64,000 bases of DNA from Sphagnum compactum (lineage: Eukaryota; Bryophyta; Sphagnopsida; Sphagnales): assembly GCA_965153455.1 (NCBI GenBank), contig OZ234502.1:7905495-7969494 (forward strand), written 5' to 3'. Every line of letters starts with the position of its first letter. Position 1 is the first letter of the stretch. The notes beneath the pieces are model-generated. The model had not been told where the DNA came from. It saw only the letters and a list, made by a program, of their open reading frames with translations, and searched no databases. The position numbers and the translations under genes were made by a program. Shown piece after piece: positions 38,881 through 51,148 of this stretch.

Positions 38881-41800
38881 ATCAAAAGTGTCGGTTGTAA
38901 ATTGACCACCTAGACTAGATTATTTTTGTGAACAAAAATTGGTCTGATGATCCAAGGATTAGGTGTTTTAAGCATTTTGATGTTGTAGGTGACCTTGTAG
39001 GTGCATGCATGGCAGAATCAAATTTGATAAAAGAGCTTAATGAAAAGTTTGAAGGTGAGATTGAGCAGAATCTTTTTTCATACGTTTGTGACTTCCCTCT
39101 TTGAAAATCCTTTTGTTTAGAGTTTAGATGTTCCTCATTCCTCCCTTGACCAAGTTTTTGGAGCTTGCTCATTGCTTCATTGTATTTTCTAGGGTTTAGA
39201 TTCTCAAATCCCCAGAACGTACCAGTTCTCACAAAAAAAAAGTTAAAAAAAACTGAAACTGGCCAATTGATTATCTGGAAACAAGATTTTTAAAGACCCA
39301 GAACCGACCGGTCTTATGAATTTTTTTTTAGCCATCCAAAACTGTCGGTTGGTTCTTTGAAAAATCAAAGAACGGCACAACACTGGTCTCTTCCCTATGG
39401 GCAGAGCCAATAAACTGGGAACACCATGAGGAACAGGCCCGTCATATGGGCCCCCCCTTCAAGGGAGGGCTTTTCACAAATGAAATCCTTACTTCCCAAG
39501 GTTATTAGGATTGGGATCAGTAAAACCCCAAGAATTGCAAGCCTTGGCCAAGCATTACCGTGGGGTGGAGAGGTAGGGTGTTCTTCGGAAGGGCTATTAT
39601 TAGTCCAGGCCAAAAATAGTGGCAGCCAATTTCAGGAATAGAATTTCCATGCAACCAATGAGAAGTCACGCCATGGAGTAAGGGGGTCTCCCTTTTTTTC
39701 TTCTTGTGGGTGGTTTGTAGATAGAGAGTAGAGGAACACATACGGTTTCTGTTGCCAAGCGTGATGTCTGTGTTGTGTTCCAGGTCTTGAAGAAATGTTG
39801 TAAACTTTAGAGTCAAAAGTGGAGTTGTGAAATTGTTGCAGGAGGGAGGGATTAAGAAAAACCAATGAAGAGATTCCAGACACAAAGGGGTTATGTTGCA
39901 GTTTTGCTGTTGCACTACTTATTATTCTACTAGTTGTTGGCCAGCTTTCTGGTTGTCCTTTGTCTTCCTTCAGCACGACATTCTTCTGGAGTGAATCCTT
40001 ATCATGAGACTAGGGTTTAGGGTTTTTTTTTGAATCTTCCTTGACAAACAGCCCAAAAATAGGGGTCGGGGTGGACGAGTACTAAGTAGGGGTGGATGAG
40101 TGGGTGGGTGGAGGTGTTACACCAGTATTTTATTGTTAAATATGTGAGTTGGTATCATCCGCAAGAGAACTTAAGCCAAATCTGGCTACATGTTCTAGAT
40201 CTACATTAGAGGGGCTGTGGGTGAGATAGCTTCCTACATGAGAAGGACTAGGTCTCTCCCTTCTTAGGTTCTTGCACGCCTACACATCATTCGGCCTTTC
40301 TTTGGCCTTCCCTTTTGTCTTCTGTGTGATGGTTCTGACCATCAGTTTTTATTGGATTTTTGTTTCCTATGTCAGAGAGGACAGAAAAAAAGTTTAAGAA
40401 TCTTGCTATATTTTGGTGACATGCTAGAACCTATTATCTAAATATGATGATTTTAGACTGTTTCCCCTCGTGACCTGATGATTTTGTGGCTCCCCCACCC
40501 CCCAAAAAAAAGCCTTTGTATATCAGTCACATTGGCTTCTTTTTTGTCACCAAGATGGTGAAGATTCATCAAAAACAGAATTATCTAGCACATTTTTAAA
40601 AAAACCTTCTCTTCTACAACTTTTGCCACTGCATTGTATAGACCAGTGTTGGGTGGATAGTGGATACCAGGCCCCAATATAGCCTACATAAGTTTGGCTA
40701 CATTGGTACTAATCCCATGTCCTGAGGCAGCATCAGCCTCATTTGAGTAGCCTGATGTAATACCATCTTCATATCCTGATTATAAGTCTCAATGTGATGT
40801 ATATAGTATAATACTTAGTGTTGTGCAGTTATTTGAAATTTCAAAGACCCATCAGTTCTCGGTTTTTTAAATATTTCAAAATCAGAGAACCATCAGTTCC
40901 TGTTCTTTGGAAAATATCAGAATGAAACAACCAACAGTCCTGGTTACTTTAAAGAACCTGTGGGTTTCATGAAAGAACCGGTAAAGAACTCCAGGGGTTT
41001 TTCAGACTGGTTATTTTGATTTTTCAGAATTTTGAGAACTGTGACTATATGTAAAAGTGGGTTTTTGATTGGTTGAAAATCGATATTCTGAATCCTAAGA
41101 ACCGCCCTGATAACCATTGGGGTCTGTTCTTGTTTCTAACAACCACTCAAACGCTGGTATATATATATGCCTAATACCACCAAAAATCAGCGTTGCATCC
41201 TAATACTAGGATCGGGCATCTATCTATCTATCTATGAAGGAAGGTAGTTTTTGTTTTGTTTTTTAGTTATGAGATCCACTGAACCGGGATGCTTCAGATT
41301 GTGTTCTTGGTGTCTTTGGAAAACTCTCAACAAGGGTGCACGGGCTTGGTTCCATGGTGTTTGGACTTGCAGTGCAAAAGTTCTTGAATGTTGAATGATT
41401 TCTTCACTGAAATAAATTAAATCATAGCTGAAATACCAGTACCAGCCTCCAGGCTTGTATGAACTTTTTAGAAAAGGTCCAACATAACCACAAGGCCGGT
41501 ATTATGATTTAAAAAAAAGAAGAAGGTACACTACCAGGATCAGCTGGTATGCTAAAAAAGTCGATACCCGCCCAACACCAGTACAGAGCACAACTGTGGC
41601 GACCCTTTTATCGGTTCTGCCTGCAAAGAGACTGGAGCACCATGTAAATTTCGGTCACACATTTTCAGGAATGTTCAGCAAGTGTTTAGGCTACTTACTT
41701 ACTGCAAACTGTGAGTTCACTTTTTGGGATCTTCATGATCATCTTCCTCTTTTAACCTCTTCTGGTTTGAACTTGCCACCAGGGGCAGAGTCATTCTCTG

Positions 41801-42464
41801 TAATGAGTCATTTCTTTTGCTTGCTTGGCATTGTTCTGCCACTGTGTTGAGATTGGTGTGGTGTTAATTTGTTGCTTTTGTTTAGTGTTTATCCCTTTCT
41901 TGCTTGGCATTGTCTTGCAACTATGTTAAGACTGGTGTTGCATTTAATTCGTTGCTCTTGTTTAGTGTTTATCTTTGTTATCTTTCAAGAAATGTTTTTT
42001 TATTTTATTTTAAAGAGTTTACATTCTGCAATGTGGAGTAAACTTTCAGCTGAATTTGCTTTGTATCTCCATTGTTTGGAGTTTGAACTCCCCCCATCGA
42101 TCTCCATTCTCTGCTGAGCATTCTTGTTATACACACATCACTCATGGAAGAAAACTTGGCAATTGGAGATGGGGGTGTTCAAACTTTGTAACTTTTGGGT
42201 ACCCCTTGTGTTTGGAGGGTGTTATTTTGCTACCTAATTATAAATGAAATAATATATATCCTTGTTTAATAGACATGGCTGTTTAGGCAGTTGATCAATA
42301 TCTAAAATGATTTATAAATGAAATAGACATCTTTAAATACATTTGCAAATGGCTTATTTATTTCATAAATAATTTCAAGATTTTTTTTGAAGGCCTGCCT
42401 AATTTATATTCTAAAATGTTCATGAACTTTACTCAGGACTCAAAGCAATAATTTTTTGAAAGAA
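38881..42464. other. Intergenic DNA, repeat-derived, no gene seen
   Basis: Composition is mixed. Phrases around GAACCGGT, CAGTTCT and GGTTCTTT recur on both strands at 39190-39390 and 40840-41060, suggesting related decayed repeats. TAGGGTTTAGGGTTTTT lies at 40011-40027. An ATCT microsatellite sits at 41217-41235. Open frames at 39976-39632 and 39915-39517 (-) and 41596-41850 (+) have no recognisable motif. Confidence 0.45.
41217..41235. repeat. ATCT tetranucleotide microsatellite
   Basis: Between four and five perfect ATCT units; a similar run lies at 46511-46528. Confidence 0.9.
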
Positions 42465-42784
42465 CACAGTAGTGGCCTTGCCTGCCAAGGCAAGGATATT
42501 GTGTTTAGATTCATTATAGAGTATTGTAGCTTAAGGGATTTTTGGTCCCTAGGTAATAATAATAGGTCTATTTTTATAGGAGGATTTTTGAAAGATGATA
42601 TTTTGGCTTGTGTTGAAACTTGAGATCAGTTATTATAGAGTTATAATCTCTTGAAGGATTTTGGTTTCTTTTAGAGGATGTTTTAGAGGATTATATTTTT
42701 GCATGGTGAAATATTTGAGTTTTCATTAATTATTCTGTTGCCTTAAGATACCTTTTAATGTAAATGGCAAGGCCACAGTGTGTG
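42465..42784 (+). mobile_element. TIR element, shorter copy of the family at 8.4 kb
   Basis: Starts CACAGTAGTGGCCTTGCC and ends GGCAAGGCCACAGTGTGTG, which are imperfect inverted repeats. The first 90 bp and last 40 bp match the reverse complement of 8361-9100 at its two ends. It is 320 bp, MITE-sized, and non-coding. The left tip holds an internal hairpin (CCTTGCCTGCCAAGG). Confidence 0.6.
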
Positions 42785-42956
42785 ACACACACCCCTTGTT
42801 TTGAACTGACAATCATTCTTGTAGAAAAATGGAAGTGACTCAAGCCATGGCTACCTAGAAAAGTATAAGTACATGAAAATCAGTTGGGATCTCTTTGGAG
42901 ATTCTCTCCAACAGTCTGATGAGAGGAGAATCGTGTTCATGGGCGGAGCATTTTTG

Positions 42957-42996
42957 TTGAGTGAGAGAGAGAGTGAGTGAGAGAGAGAGAGTGAGT
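42957..42996. repeat. GA-rich microsatellite
   Basis: Alternating GAGAGA and GTGA blocks over 40 bp. Confidence 0.9.
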
Positions 42997-43318
42997 TGGT
43001 TGATTTGTTGCCGTAGAGGACTCAGCAATATTGCAGGTTGCACCGCTTTCCAATGTCACGGCCCATCGTGCACATGGCAGCATACTCATGATCATGAGGG
43101 CGGTGGTGGTTCTGCATGTGAGCTTGATACACATGTGAGCTTTGTTGAACTTTTGATGATTCCTGGGTCCCATTTTTTGGTGGTGGGGGGAGAGGGGTGC
43201 AATGGATCTTTGAAAAGTACAGAACGTGATATCTCATCGCTCGAGCATACAATAATTCTCAAGAGAATGGCTGATCAGGAAAACTACACACACACACAAA
43301 AAATACAACCCTGCAAGA

Positions 43319-43338
43319 TTAGGGTTTAGGGTTTAGGG
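43319..43338. repeat. Interstitial telomere-like repeats
   Basis: TTAGGGTTTAGGGTTTAGGG, close to three units of the plant telomere repeat TTTAGGG, with AGATT before and GAGAG after. It could be a telomere-repair scar or clustered telo-boxes; no adjacent gene was found. Confidence 0.85.
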
Positions 43339-43599
43339 AGAGATTGCATGGGATTTATATTAGACTCTCCAATATAATATTTAGAATCTAAAATCACCAA
43401 AATTGCCACAATTGCTTACAATATGAACGTGTGCTTAAGGTTTTTTTACTTTCATATTTTTGATATTGCCAAATTTGGCTAAATATATGTATAGATGATC
43501 ACCACTTGAACAACATCACAAAATAATAAAAAAGAAAAAAAACTTTTCCAAACCCTTAAATATTTTAATTAAAGTTACCATACCCATTTTGTTGAAATA

Positions 43600-43860
43600 A
43601 CTACCATAGTAGTTGGCTTGGTTAGGCACCAATTGAATACTTTTTTAAATTGTCAAAAATTATGAAAAATACTTGTTTGCCATGCCAAAAATTTGAAAGA
43701 AAAATTCAAGCACATTAGCTTTATTATTTAATATAATGTTGAGTTGTAAAACATTTTTAATGTTTATCACTAATGTAAATGAATTTTTTTAAAAATAATT
43801 ATTGGGCACCTTGTTCTTGAACTAGATTAGATAATATGGTAAATACTTCAACAAAAGTTG
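43600..43860 (+). repeat. Diverged dispersed repeat, copy B
   Basis: Aligns in the same orientation with 26650-26910; see that entry for the shared phrases. Flanked on both sides by AT-rich sequence that does not align. Confidence 0.55.
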
Positions 43861-46800
43861 CTAATTATTAGTTGTAGGCACAATCCCAATGCATAAGGGT
43901 ACATTCACAAATAAATAAGTCATATAACACATAACTAATGCTTTGTTTTTCATGTTTTAATGTAAAAAATAGTATTAATATTGTGAATTTTTGAAATGTG
44001 TTTAAATGATAATGTTTTTAATATGTTATGCAAACATGTGAAATAATTTGGAATGAATTTAATGAGGATAGAATTTTCAAAAACATTCATCAAGCATTAT
44101 CACTAGTGTTTTTAATTATTTAATGGACTCATCAATGAACTTAAAAAGAGTTGAAAATAACATAATTTTGGGGAAATTATTTAAACATATCTTTACATAA
44201 TAATATAGTGCAAACTATTTTTAAATCATAAAAATTTGTGATTTTTTTTTGCAACTTACAAAGGGAATATTTTAAATATATTTAAATATATTTAAAAATA
44301 AACAATCACCTAAGTCATTACTAAAGGTGTGCCCCTAGCTCTTTTATTTGTGAATGTACCCATAATACCTAGTAATGGTGGTGGTGGTGGTGGTGGAATC
44401 TGGGTAGTAACCAATGGTTGCTGGTTATTTCATTTTAAAAATAATTATCAGGTAGGCTATTTTTTGAATTTTTTTGGAGACCACACAAGTTATCAATATC
44501 AATATAAACATGGGTGTTGGGTAGGTTATTAAAAGCATTTGGGCAATAAACGTGGTTTTTGGAGCCTTCAAAGTGATTGCCAGTGTGCCAATTTTGGTTA
44601 CACACCTACTCATACCAAACCTTTGCTTAATGTGAATAGAATGAAAATAATAAGATTGACAAAACAAAATTACTTTAAAAAAAAGAAAAAAAAGAAAAAC
44701 AGTTTTCTGTTTGATAACTGAGCTAGACTTGTAACTTCCCTTCATTTGGGGCCTTGATGATGATGCTCAACCAAATTTTAGGACGTAGCAATCAAAAAAA
44801 ATTTAAGGGTTTTTTAATGTAGCCAAATCTTGCTATAAATTAGATATGATGTACAAATCTTTAATTAACTTTCTGTATTTCTCGTTACACCTTGAAAACC
44901 AAATATAAATTTTTTTTGGTGCTTTTCATTATTTTTTTCTCACTTTGGGTGATTGAAATCTTCCAAGCTCACTTCAATTTTGAATTTTTGAATTTTAATT
45001 TCTCTTCTTGTTGCCCATAGAAAAAATGTTGGACTAGTAAGAAATAATTTACTTACCAATAATCAAGATGCTTGAACCTAGAGGCTGAGCGCACATGATT
45101 CTCATCACCCTAGTTTTGTAGACTTTCTTGTGAAGAAGTAGTAGCCTAGGTCAGCTTCCACATTGAGAAAACGAACAATAATGTTTTCTAGAATTTTGAT
45201 TTTCAAGATTTTTGAATTTATTATGTTCTCATAATCTACAAGAGAACTTCACTCACAAATATTGTCATATGAGTAAAGAAATGATTCACATCATAGCCTG
45301 CGATAACTTATGACCCTTTACAACACATTCGTTGTCATATTTTCACGAAATTCATTTGAAGATTTAAAGGGTTATTTGATGAGGATACCGGGTGCAACAT
45401 GGGTATATAGTACTGGTATGAGTAAGTGCTATTGAAGTACATACCATTTGGGTCCAACATGAGGCAATGCCAACCTCGTGCTAGTATTAGTCTGGTATGG
45501 GACCTCTCACCTACACAGGTACCATGGTAAAAACTAAAAACCAATGTTTGAGGGGTACCCAGTTTGGAGGTTAGAAGTTAGAACCATCGGTTCCAGTTTC
45601 AATTAGTAAGTAAAAAATCAAACTAGAATCAAGTCTGAATTTTGGAACAGTTCTAGTATCAAAATCAAATTTATCTTAATTTTTTGAAGAACCAGACCCA
45701 AAGACAAATTCTCAATTCCGTTTTATGTTTAGACTAAAGGAGGGTCTTGACTCTCTAAGTCCAAGTTTTCTTTGGGTTGTGTCTACTTGTGTTCTCATTT
45801 CCCTTATGCTTTTGATGGATGCGTTCCCATCCTTGGTTTTTACTTACAGGGTTTCAACTTGAGATAATCAAATTGTTGATTTTGAATTTGTATTCAATTT
45901 CAAAGTTGGTAGTGTGGATCTTGTGAATTGATGCCACTATCACCTTGTTCCCTTGTTTAATCACATCCACCACACCATTAAATGATAACGATGATTTTCC
46001 TTGAATTCACATGTTGCCAAGATTTTTTTAAATGACAATAAATAGAGGTTTGATTATTCTTATTGACATATCAAAATCCTTGTCAAGTGATGTATTTTCT
46101 TGAATGATTTTGTTCAAGCAATCTTCCAATATTCCTAGTTAGTAGAATCGAGTCTTCTTATGATTTAGGTCCTGTTGAAAGAATGTAAACTACTTGGATG
46201 CTTGAATTTGTTTTTATAGGTGTTGGTGGTGTAGACAACTCCAACAACATTTTCTACTTACATGAGATGAAGGAAAACCAAGTAGATAATTTTTTTATGA
46301 CTTAGGTCCAATTGTAGCACATGAATTCCAAACACATACTTGTTTAGTGGCATTAGATCATGCACATGGAGGACATATCACAAGCTATCCCCTAATTATC
46401 TTGTAAATCACCTTATTGTACTATTGAAACTTGTATTTTCTTGTGGAGTAAGATCATCTTGTTTCCCATTTAGATCATGAATGTGATTGAAGTTTCTATA
46501 AATTGCTCCCCATCTATCTATCTATCTTTGTAGGCAACATTATTTCTTGGCAGTGGTCAATGTTTGTAACTTGCATTCACTAAATCCACAATCTTTATCC
46601 ATTTGCAATTCACACTTTCAAATTGAAATATTAGGTCAACCACATTCAATCTTGTTACATATTCATCTCTTTTTCTTTGAATTAACACCGTCATTTATTG
46701 ATACTCCCAATTTGATTGGTGAGATTTCTTAGTAGATTTTAGTATACAAACAACACATTCCATTCTCGTTTAAATAGTGAATTTAGTTGATATATTGAGT

Positions 46801-48227
46801 TCAAACTATAATGAAATTTGAAATAAATTGCAAGTATTTTCTTCTTCTTATTATTAAATCTAACATGTCTTGGGTTTAATAGGGCCACTACAGAGGGAGA
46901 GGGTATGTGCATGACTAGAAGATTTATATGTGGTGGCAAGAAAAGTTTAAAAAGCTCCCATGCAGGTTTTGAGGCTTTTGCTGCCAAGAGTGCACAGAGG
47001 GTACGTAAGTAGCAGCGGCTGTCCATGCGTTTGTGGCTGCTGCGATGTCATAGAAGCCCAAATTTGGAACCTGTTAAGTGGAAGTTTGAATTCTCAGCTG
47101 GGTGAGGGTGATTTGTTCCAGAAAGTAAGTGGTAGCCTAGTGGGAGATTGTTGGCAGCTAGATATTTGCTTTGACTTGAAGCTACAAAACAGGGAAAAAG
47201 CTCCTTCTTCAGTCGATTCTTGTGCTGCCGTCCATGCACGATTTGTTGACGATGGATGGAGGGAGGGGCAGAAGCTGCAGCTGTGTCTAATATTAGAAGA
47301 TGAATGTCTGATTTTTGGAACCCATTACGCAAGCAAACAGATCCTGCTAGCTTGATTAATGTGCAGATATCAGTGCAAGATGTAAGAACAACAGCAGCTT
47401 TGCAGGGAAGAAGAAGAATCCTCAACCTAATCTTCAGCTCCATTGCAGGTTCTGTAAATTACTACACTTAATTAAGGAAAAATCAGGGTGGATCAGTTTC
47501 GTCTGTGAAGTAATTTGTTGTAATCGTGGGTTTGTGATTCATTTGTTCAAATAATTAATATTGGATCTTACTGTTTACATACTGAAATTTTGTGTAGGGT
47601 AAGGCCCTCCCCAGTGGGAGTTGAGGGCATGCCTGATTTCAGTAAAACCTGCCCTGCAGGGATTTACGTATAGGGGAAGGCATTACTCCCAAGGCATTTA
47701 CCCCCACATATTGAGGGTGGAGCCAAAGGTCCAACCCGCAATGCTGTGACAAGCAGCATCACCTTCCCTGACCTAACAACTGAGAAGGTTGTGAGGTCTA
47801 CTGCTGAGATGACTTGCGATGCATTCAATTTAATGGTGGAGGTTCCATTCCAGTGAATTGCCCCCACTTAAGGAGAGGTTATGCAAAATTTCCCTGTGCT
47901 GGCCTTGGAATGACAAATTATGCTTCAGGAGGCTCCTCAAGATTACACTCCCATTTTCAACCTTTGCCAGGGTTGTTGTGGCCAGAGGGAACCAGCACCC
48001 ACCAGGGCACCATGTAGGATGGTTGGTGTGTGGACTGAAACACATTTTTTTGGTTGTATTCTTGACCCATAGTTAACCACCATGGTTAGGTATGTACTTA
48101 CTATACACATGCATCTCACCTACCTAGTAGCCACAAAGTGCCTTACGTACTCACTTACCCACAGAGTAACTATTACCTCTATGGTATAACCACTTACATT
48201 CTACCAAAGTATCTATTATACTTACTA
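43861..48227. other. Intergenic DNA, no gene seen
   Basis: AT-rich to about 46900, then less AT-rich to 48227. A TGG trinucleotide repeat lies at 44376-44396 and an ATCT run at 46511-46528. Overlapping open frames on opposite strands at 46960-47355 and 47048-47443 have no domain and look like chance. The stretch 47580-47900 has the feel of an old coding repeat (CCTGCCCTGCAGGG and similar) but no motif. Confidence 0.45.
44376..44396. repeat. TGG trinucleotide microsatellite
   Basis: Seven perfect TGG units. Confidence 0.95.
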
Positions 48228-48586
48228 GAGCATCTCCAACGGTGCTCAGTATGTGACTCCAGACAGTAGAATTTATGGCGAAAAAGTCGAAATGTGCCGG
48301 TTTAGCTCAGGAAATTGGTTTTTCTGCACCAAATTCGTGCAGCTTGCCGTGGCTGGTAAAAGGCGCAACACAGGTGTGCACCTCCAAAAAGAGTGTAATA
48401 AATTACACCTGACTGCAGCTCAGTATTTCTGATTGGTTGATCACAATGATTGGTCCAGGTGGTTTGCTCTTAGTAGTACCCCGTGTATATGCAGTACCAG
48501 TTTTATTGGTGGGGTTGCCTAAAAAACACAGCTAAACATTAATTTTACTATCCCGAGTTATATACTGAGCACTGTTGGAGATGCTC
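48228..48586. mobile_element. MITE with GAGCATCTCCAAC inverted repeats (359 bp)
   Basis: The left end reads GAGCATCTCCAACGGTGCTC followed by AGTATGTGACTC. The reverse complement of the right end reads GAGCATCTCCAACAGTGCTC followed by AGTATATAACTC, about 32 bp with few mismatches. Flanks are CTA on the left and TTA on the right, close to the 3-bp TWA duplication of PIF/Harbinger (Tourist-like) elements. The GAGCATCTCCAAC tip is common among plant MITEs. No coding frame is present. The superfamily assignment is tentative. Confidence 0.75.
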
Positions 48587-49930
48587 TTACGTAGGTAGTG
48601 CGAAGGGGAAATATACATGTACATATTTGCAGGATGGGTTATCAAGATGGAACCTTGGTAACTCAGTTGTGGTTCATTGAGAGCTTTGTCATAACAGGTT
48701 TAGGTTTGTCATCATGGTGCATTGGTCGTCTGCCCTGGGCTGCATAGTCTACCATTTACAATATATTCAGGTACTTCATGGACTTCACATGTGCATATGA
48801 ACTATAGTTCACTGGCACTTATGTGTTCATGCAGCTTTATTTCAGGTGAAGGGAAGAAGTGAGGCCCAATGATGAAGTAGTATGCATCTCAATGGCTCAT
48901 TGTTTGACCCTTTGTGTGTTGGGGGGATATTTTGGATTGTGGTGTTCCCAATGTGTTCTATATAAGTCTCAACATGTTTCCATCAAGTACCCAATATGTT
49001 CCCTAAGTTGTTCCCAATATGAGCACACTTTATCACGTATCCTTGGTTTACTCTTGTAACCTATATACCAATGTTGGGTGGGAATATTGATTTTCATATA
49101 TCAACCATGTAAGAATAAGTAAAATTTCTTTCAGAAAAAAAAATGACCCATTGCACAAATGCACACAGGCTTCAAAAATTCTCCAAACCAGGGAATGGTA
49201 AGGGTCTTTAGACTTTGCAAAATTATCTATCTGGGTAACGGTAAAAAGTAAAAAGTAAACGACAAACATTTACTTTGTTCACACGGTAAGGGCATGGGTA
49301 ATATTTCATCATCTACCCTATACATATCATGTAAGTATTAGCAAGCAAACGAAAAAAAAAAAAATATTTACACAAATATGGCACATTTTCCAAGTGAAGA
49401 AAGACAATGAAACACGTGAAATTTGAAACATCTTATTAAAAAAGTTAACAAAAATAGAATGGAATGAGTCAATAACCTTAAGAATACATTCAAAAGCATT
49501 TTTAGAATAAAAAATGGTAGTACAATCTAAAGAGACTAGGTGATGCAAAATATGGAAACACATACATGCTATATAATGATGTTAAGAAATATCCACTTTT
49601 TACCAGCTTCCAAACAATTACGCTCCTCGGGTAAGGGTAACCCTCAAAACATATATTAGTTGGAGAGAGTAAAGACATGGTAAATTTGATATATTTATCA
49701 ATTGGGCATCGTAATTGAAAGGATAACAAACAAATTTTATAAGTTGAGTAGGGTATGTTTTTGCCTTGTGATATATTCATCAATATATCAAGGTAAAAGA
49801 TTTACCCGCCCAACACTACTCATAAGGTGTGTAATTATCTTTTTGGAGTGCAAACTTCTTTTTAATGAGTTATTGAATCTAGAATGATTTTTGTCTTTGA
49901 AAATTAACTTAAATTATTTTTTTAAATTCA
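48587..49930. other. Intergenic DNA, no gene seen
   Basis: No coding segment is recognisable. Frames at 49563-49327 and 49783-49502 (-) are hydrophobic by composition with no motif. Confidence 0.5.
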
Positions 49931-50148
49931 TAATTAATTTAACAAGGGAACACATTGGGAACAAGGGGGGGAAAACAAAGAGCAAAAATCCCTCCCCGAC
50001 GTGTGCAAATTGGTGTTGCCCACTAGGGTGGGTAGCGCGGATGCAGTTTTACCCAGTTTTACCCTCCGGATATATGTTATATCATGTGGAGGCAAGGAAT
50101 AACAAGTAAATTCTATGTCAGAATCATCAAGCTCGTAGTGGAATCGTC

Positions 50149-50157
50149 TTAGGGTTT
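50149..50157 (+). promoter_or_regulatory. Telo-box upstream of RPAC2
   Basis: Perfect TTAGGGTTT (reverse complement AAACCCTAA), 73 bp before the RPAC2 start codon. Telo-boxes are known in plant promoters of ribosomal-protein and other translation-machinery genes. The leader that follows is purine-rich (GAGGGAGGGACGGAGGGAGG). Confidence 0.7.
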
Positions 50158-50229
50158 CTGCACTGTTTTTCTCAGGGCTGAAAGGCAAAAGAGAGGGAGG
50201 GACGGAGGGAGGGAGCTAGAGACGAAGCT

Positions 50230-51148
50230 ATGGCTGCAGCGATGGAGATTGGATCTGAAGTGGATCCCAGCTCTGCCACATTCTCCCTCACTGACGAAGA
50301 TCACACCCTGGGCAATTCCCTTCGATATATTCTCAACAAAGAGTAAGCTCGCTTCACTTTCCATCTCTCCCTTTGTTTGGCTGCATGCAATCCATGTGTG
50401 CTTTTTCTCCGGAGTACAGCCTCTTACACATTCTCTTCTTGAGGATGAGTGTTCTATGTAACCATTCTGTCAAGGAAATTTTCCAAGCAAATTTATTGCA
50501 GCACAAACAAAGCAAGTAACAACAGGTGCGCCAGATTTGGTGGATTAGGGTTTGAAGGTCGCACCCCGGAACTTGAGTTCAATTCAATGCTTTGTGGTGA
50601 TGGATGGACTGGGTTGTACTTCGTGTGCATGTAACAAGAGGTGGGTGTGTTGTTGCTACTTGCAGTCCTCGAGTTTCCTTTTGTGGGTATAGTGTGCCTC
50701 ACCCATCTGAAGCTCGTGTCAACATCCGGGTTCAAACTACAGGTGAGCATCATAACTTCACTTTGAGCTAATGTGTGATTGTGTAGGGTAAGAGGCACCC
50801 ACTCGAGGGACTTCACATGTTTGAGCCCCTGGGCATGTAGGTGGTAGCTCTAATGAATGGGGCTAAGAGACAAGAATTATTTCACTTCTCAAAACACTAT
50901 GTTTGTTCTTATACTAGCTGCGGTTTTCTTGGACTTCTCATAGCAACAATGGCAACCTGATAACAGGGGCACCGGCAAGAGATGTGTTGAAAGATGCATT
51001 ACATGACTTGATGGCCATTGGGGAGCATGTGAGGACAACATTTGAGAGGGCACTGGAGCAGCACAAAGTCACACGCAGCATGAATGAAATGAGCATGAGA
51101 TCTGGCTTGACCTCCCAGCACACTTCTGGCAGTGTTAGAAATCAGTAG
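50230..51148 (+). CDS. RPAC2: RNA polymerase I and III shared subunit AC19 (RPAC2)
   Basis: Three exons, 50230-50342, 50666-50742 and 50967-51148, with GT/AG borders and phases 2 and 1, give 123 aa, the normal size for the family. The diagnostic segment [18 protein letters not shown] (residues 18-35) is the alpha-like dimerisation motif shared with bacterial RNA polymerase alpha. Exon 2 adds the conserved core with [19 protein letters not shown]. Exon 3 encodes a helical acidic/basic tail, more variable between species. The subunit pairs with AC40 to nucleate assembly of RNA polymerases I and III in the nucleus, making rRNA, tRNA and 5S RNA. An alternative in-frame ATG exists at codon 5. The nearest neighbour, PWP1, is convergent and also serves ribosome production. 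Confidence 0.95.

Larger units (their letters stand above)
42785..43599. repeat. Spacer with GA repeat and telomere-like repeats
   Basis: A GA/GTGA simple repeat lies at 42957-42996. TTAGGGTTTAGGGTTTAGGG, nearly three plant telomere units, lies at 43319-43338. The part between is less AT-rich than its surroundings but shows no recognisable gene. Open frames on both strands are anonymous. Confidence 0.5.

Noticed and set aside
46960-47443. Two 131-codon frames on opposite strands
   Set aside because: They overlap almost completely and neither has a motif or intron signals in keeping with a gene.
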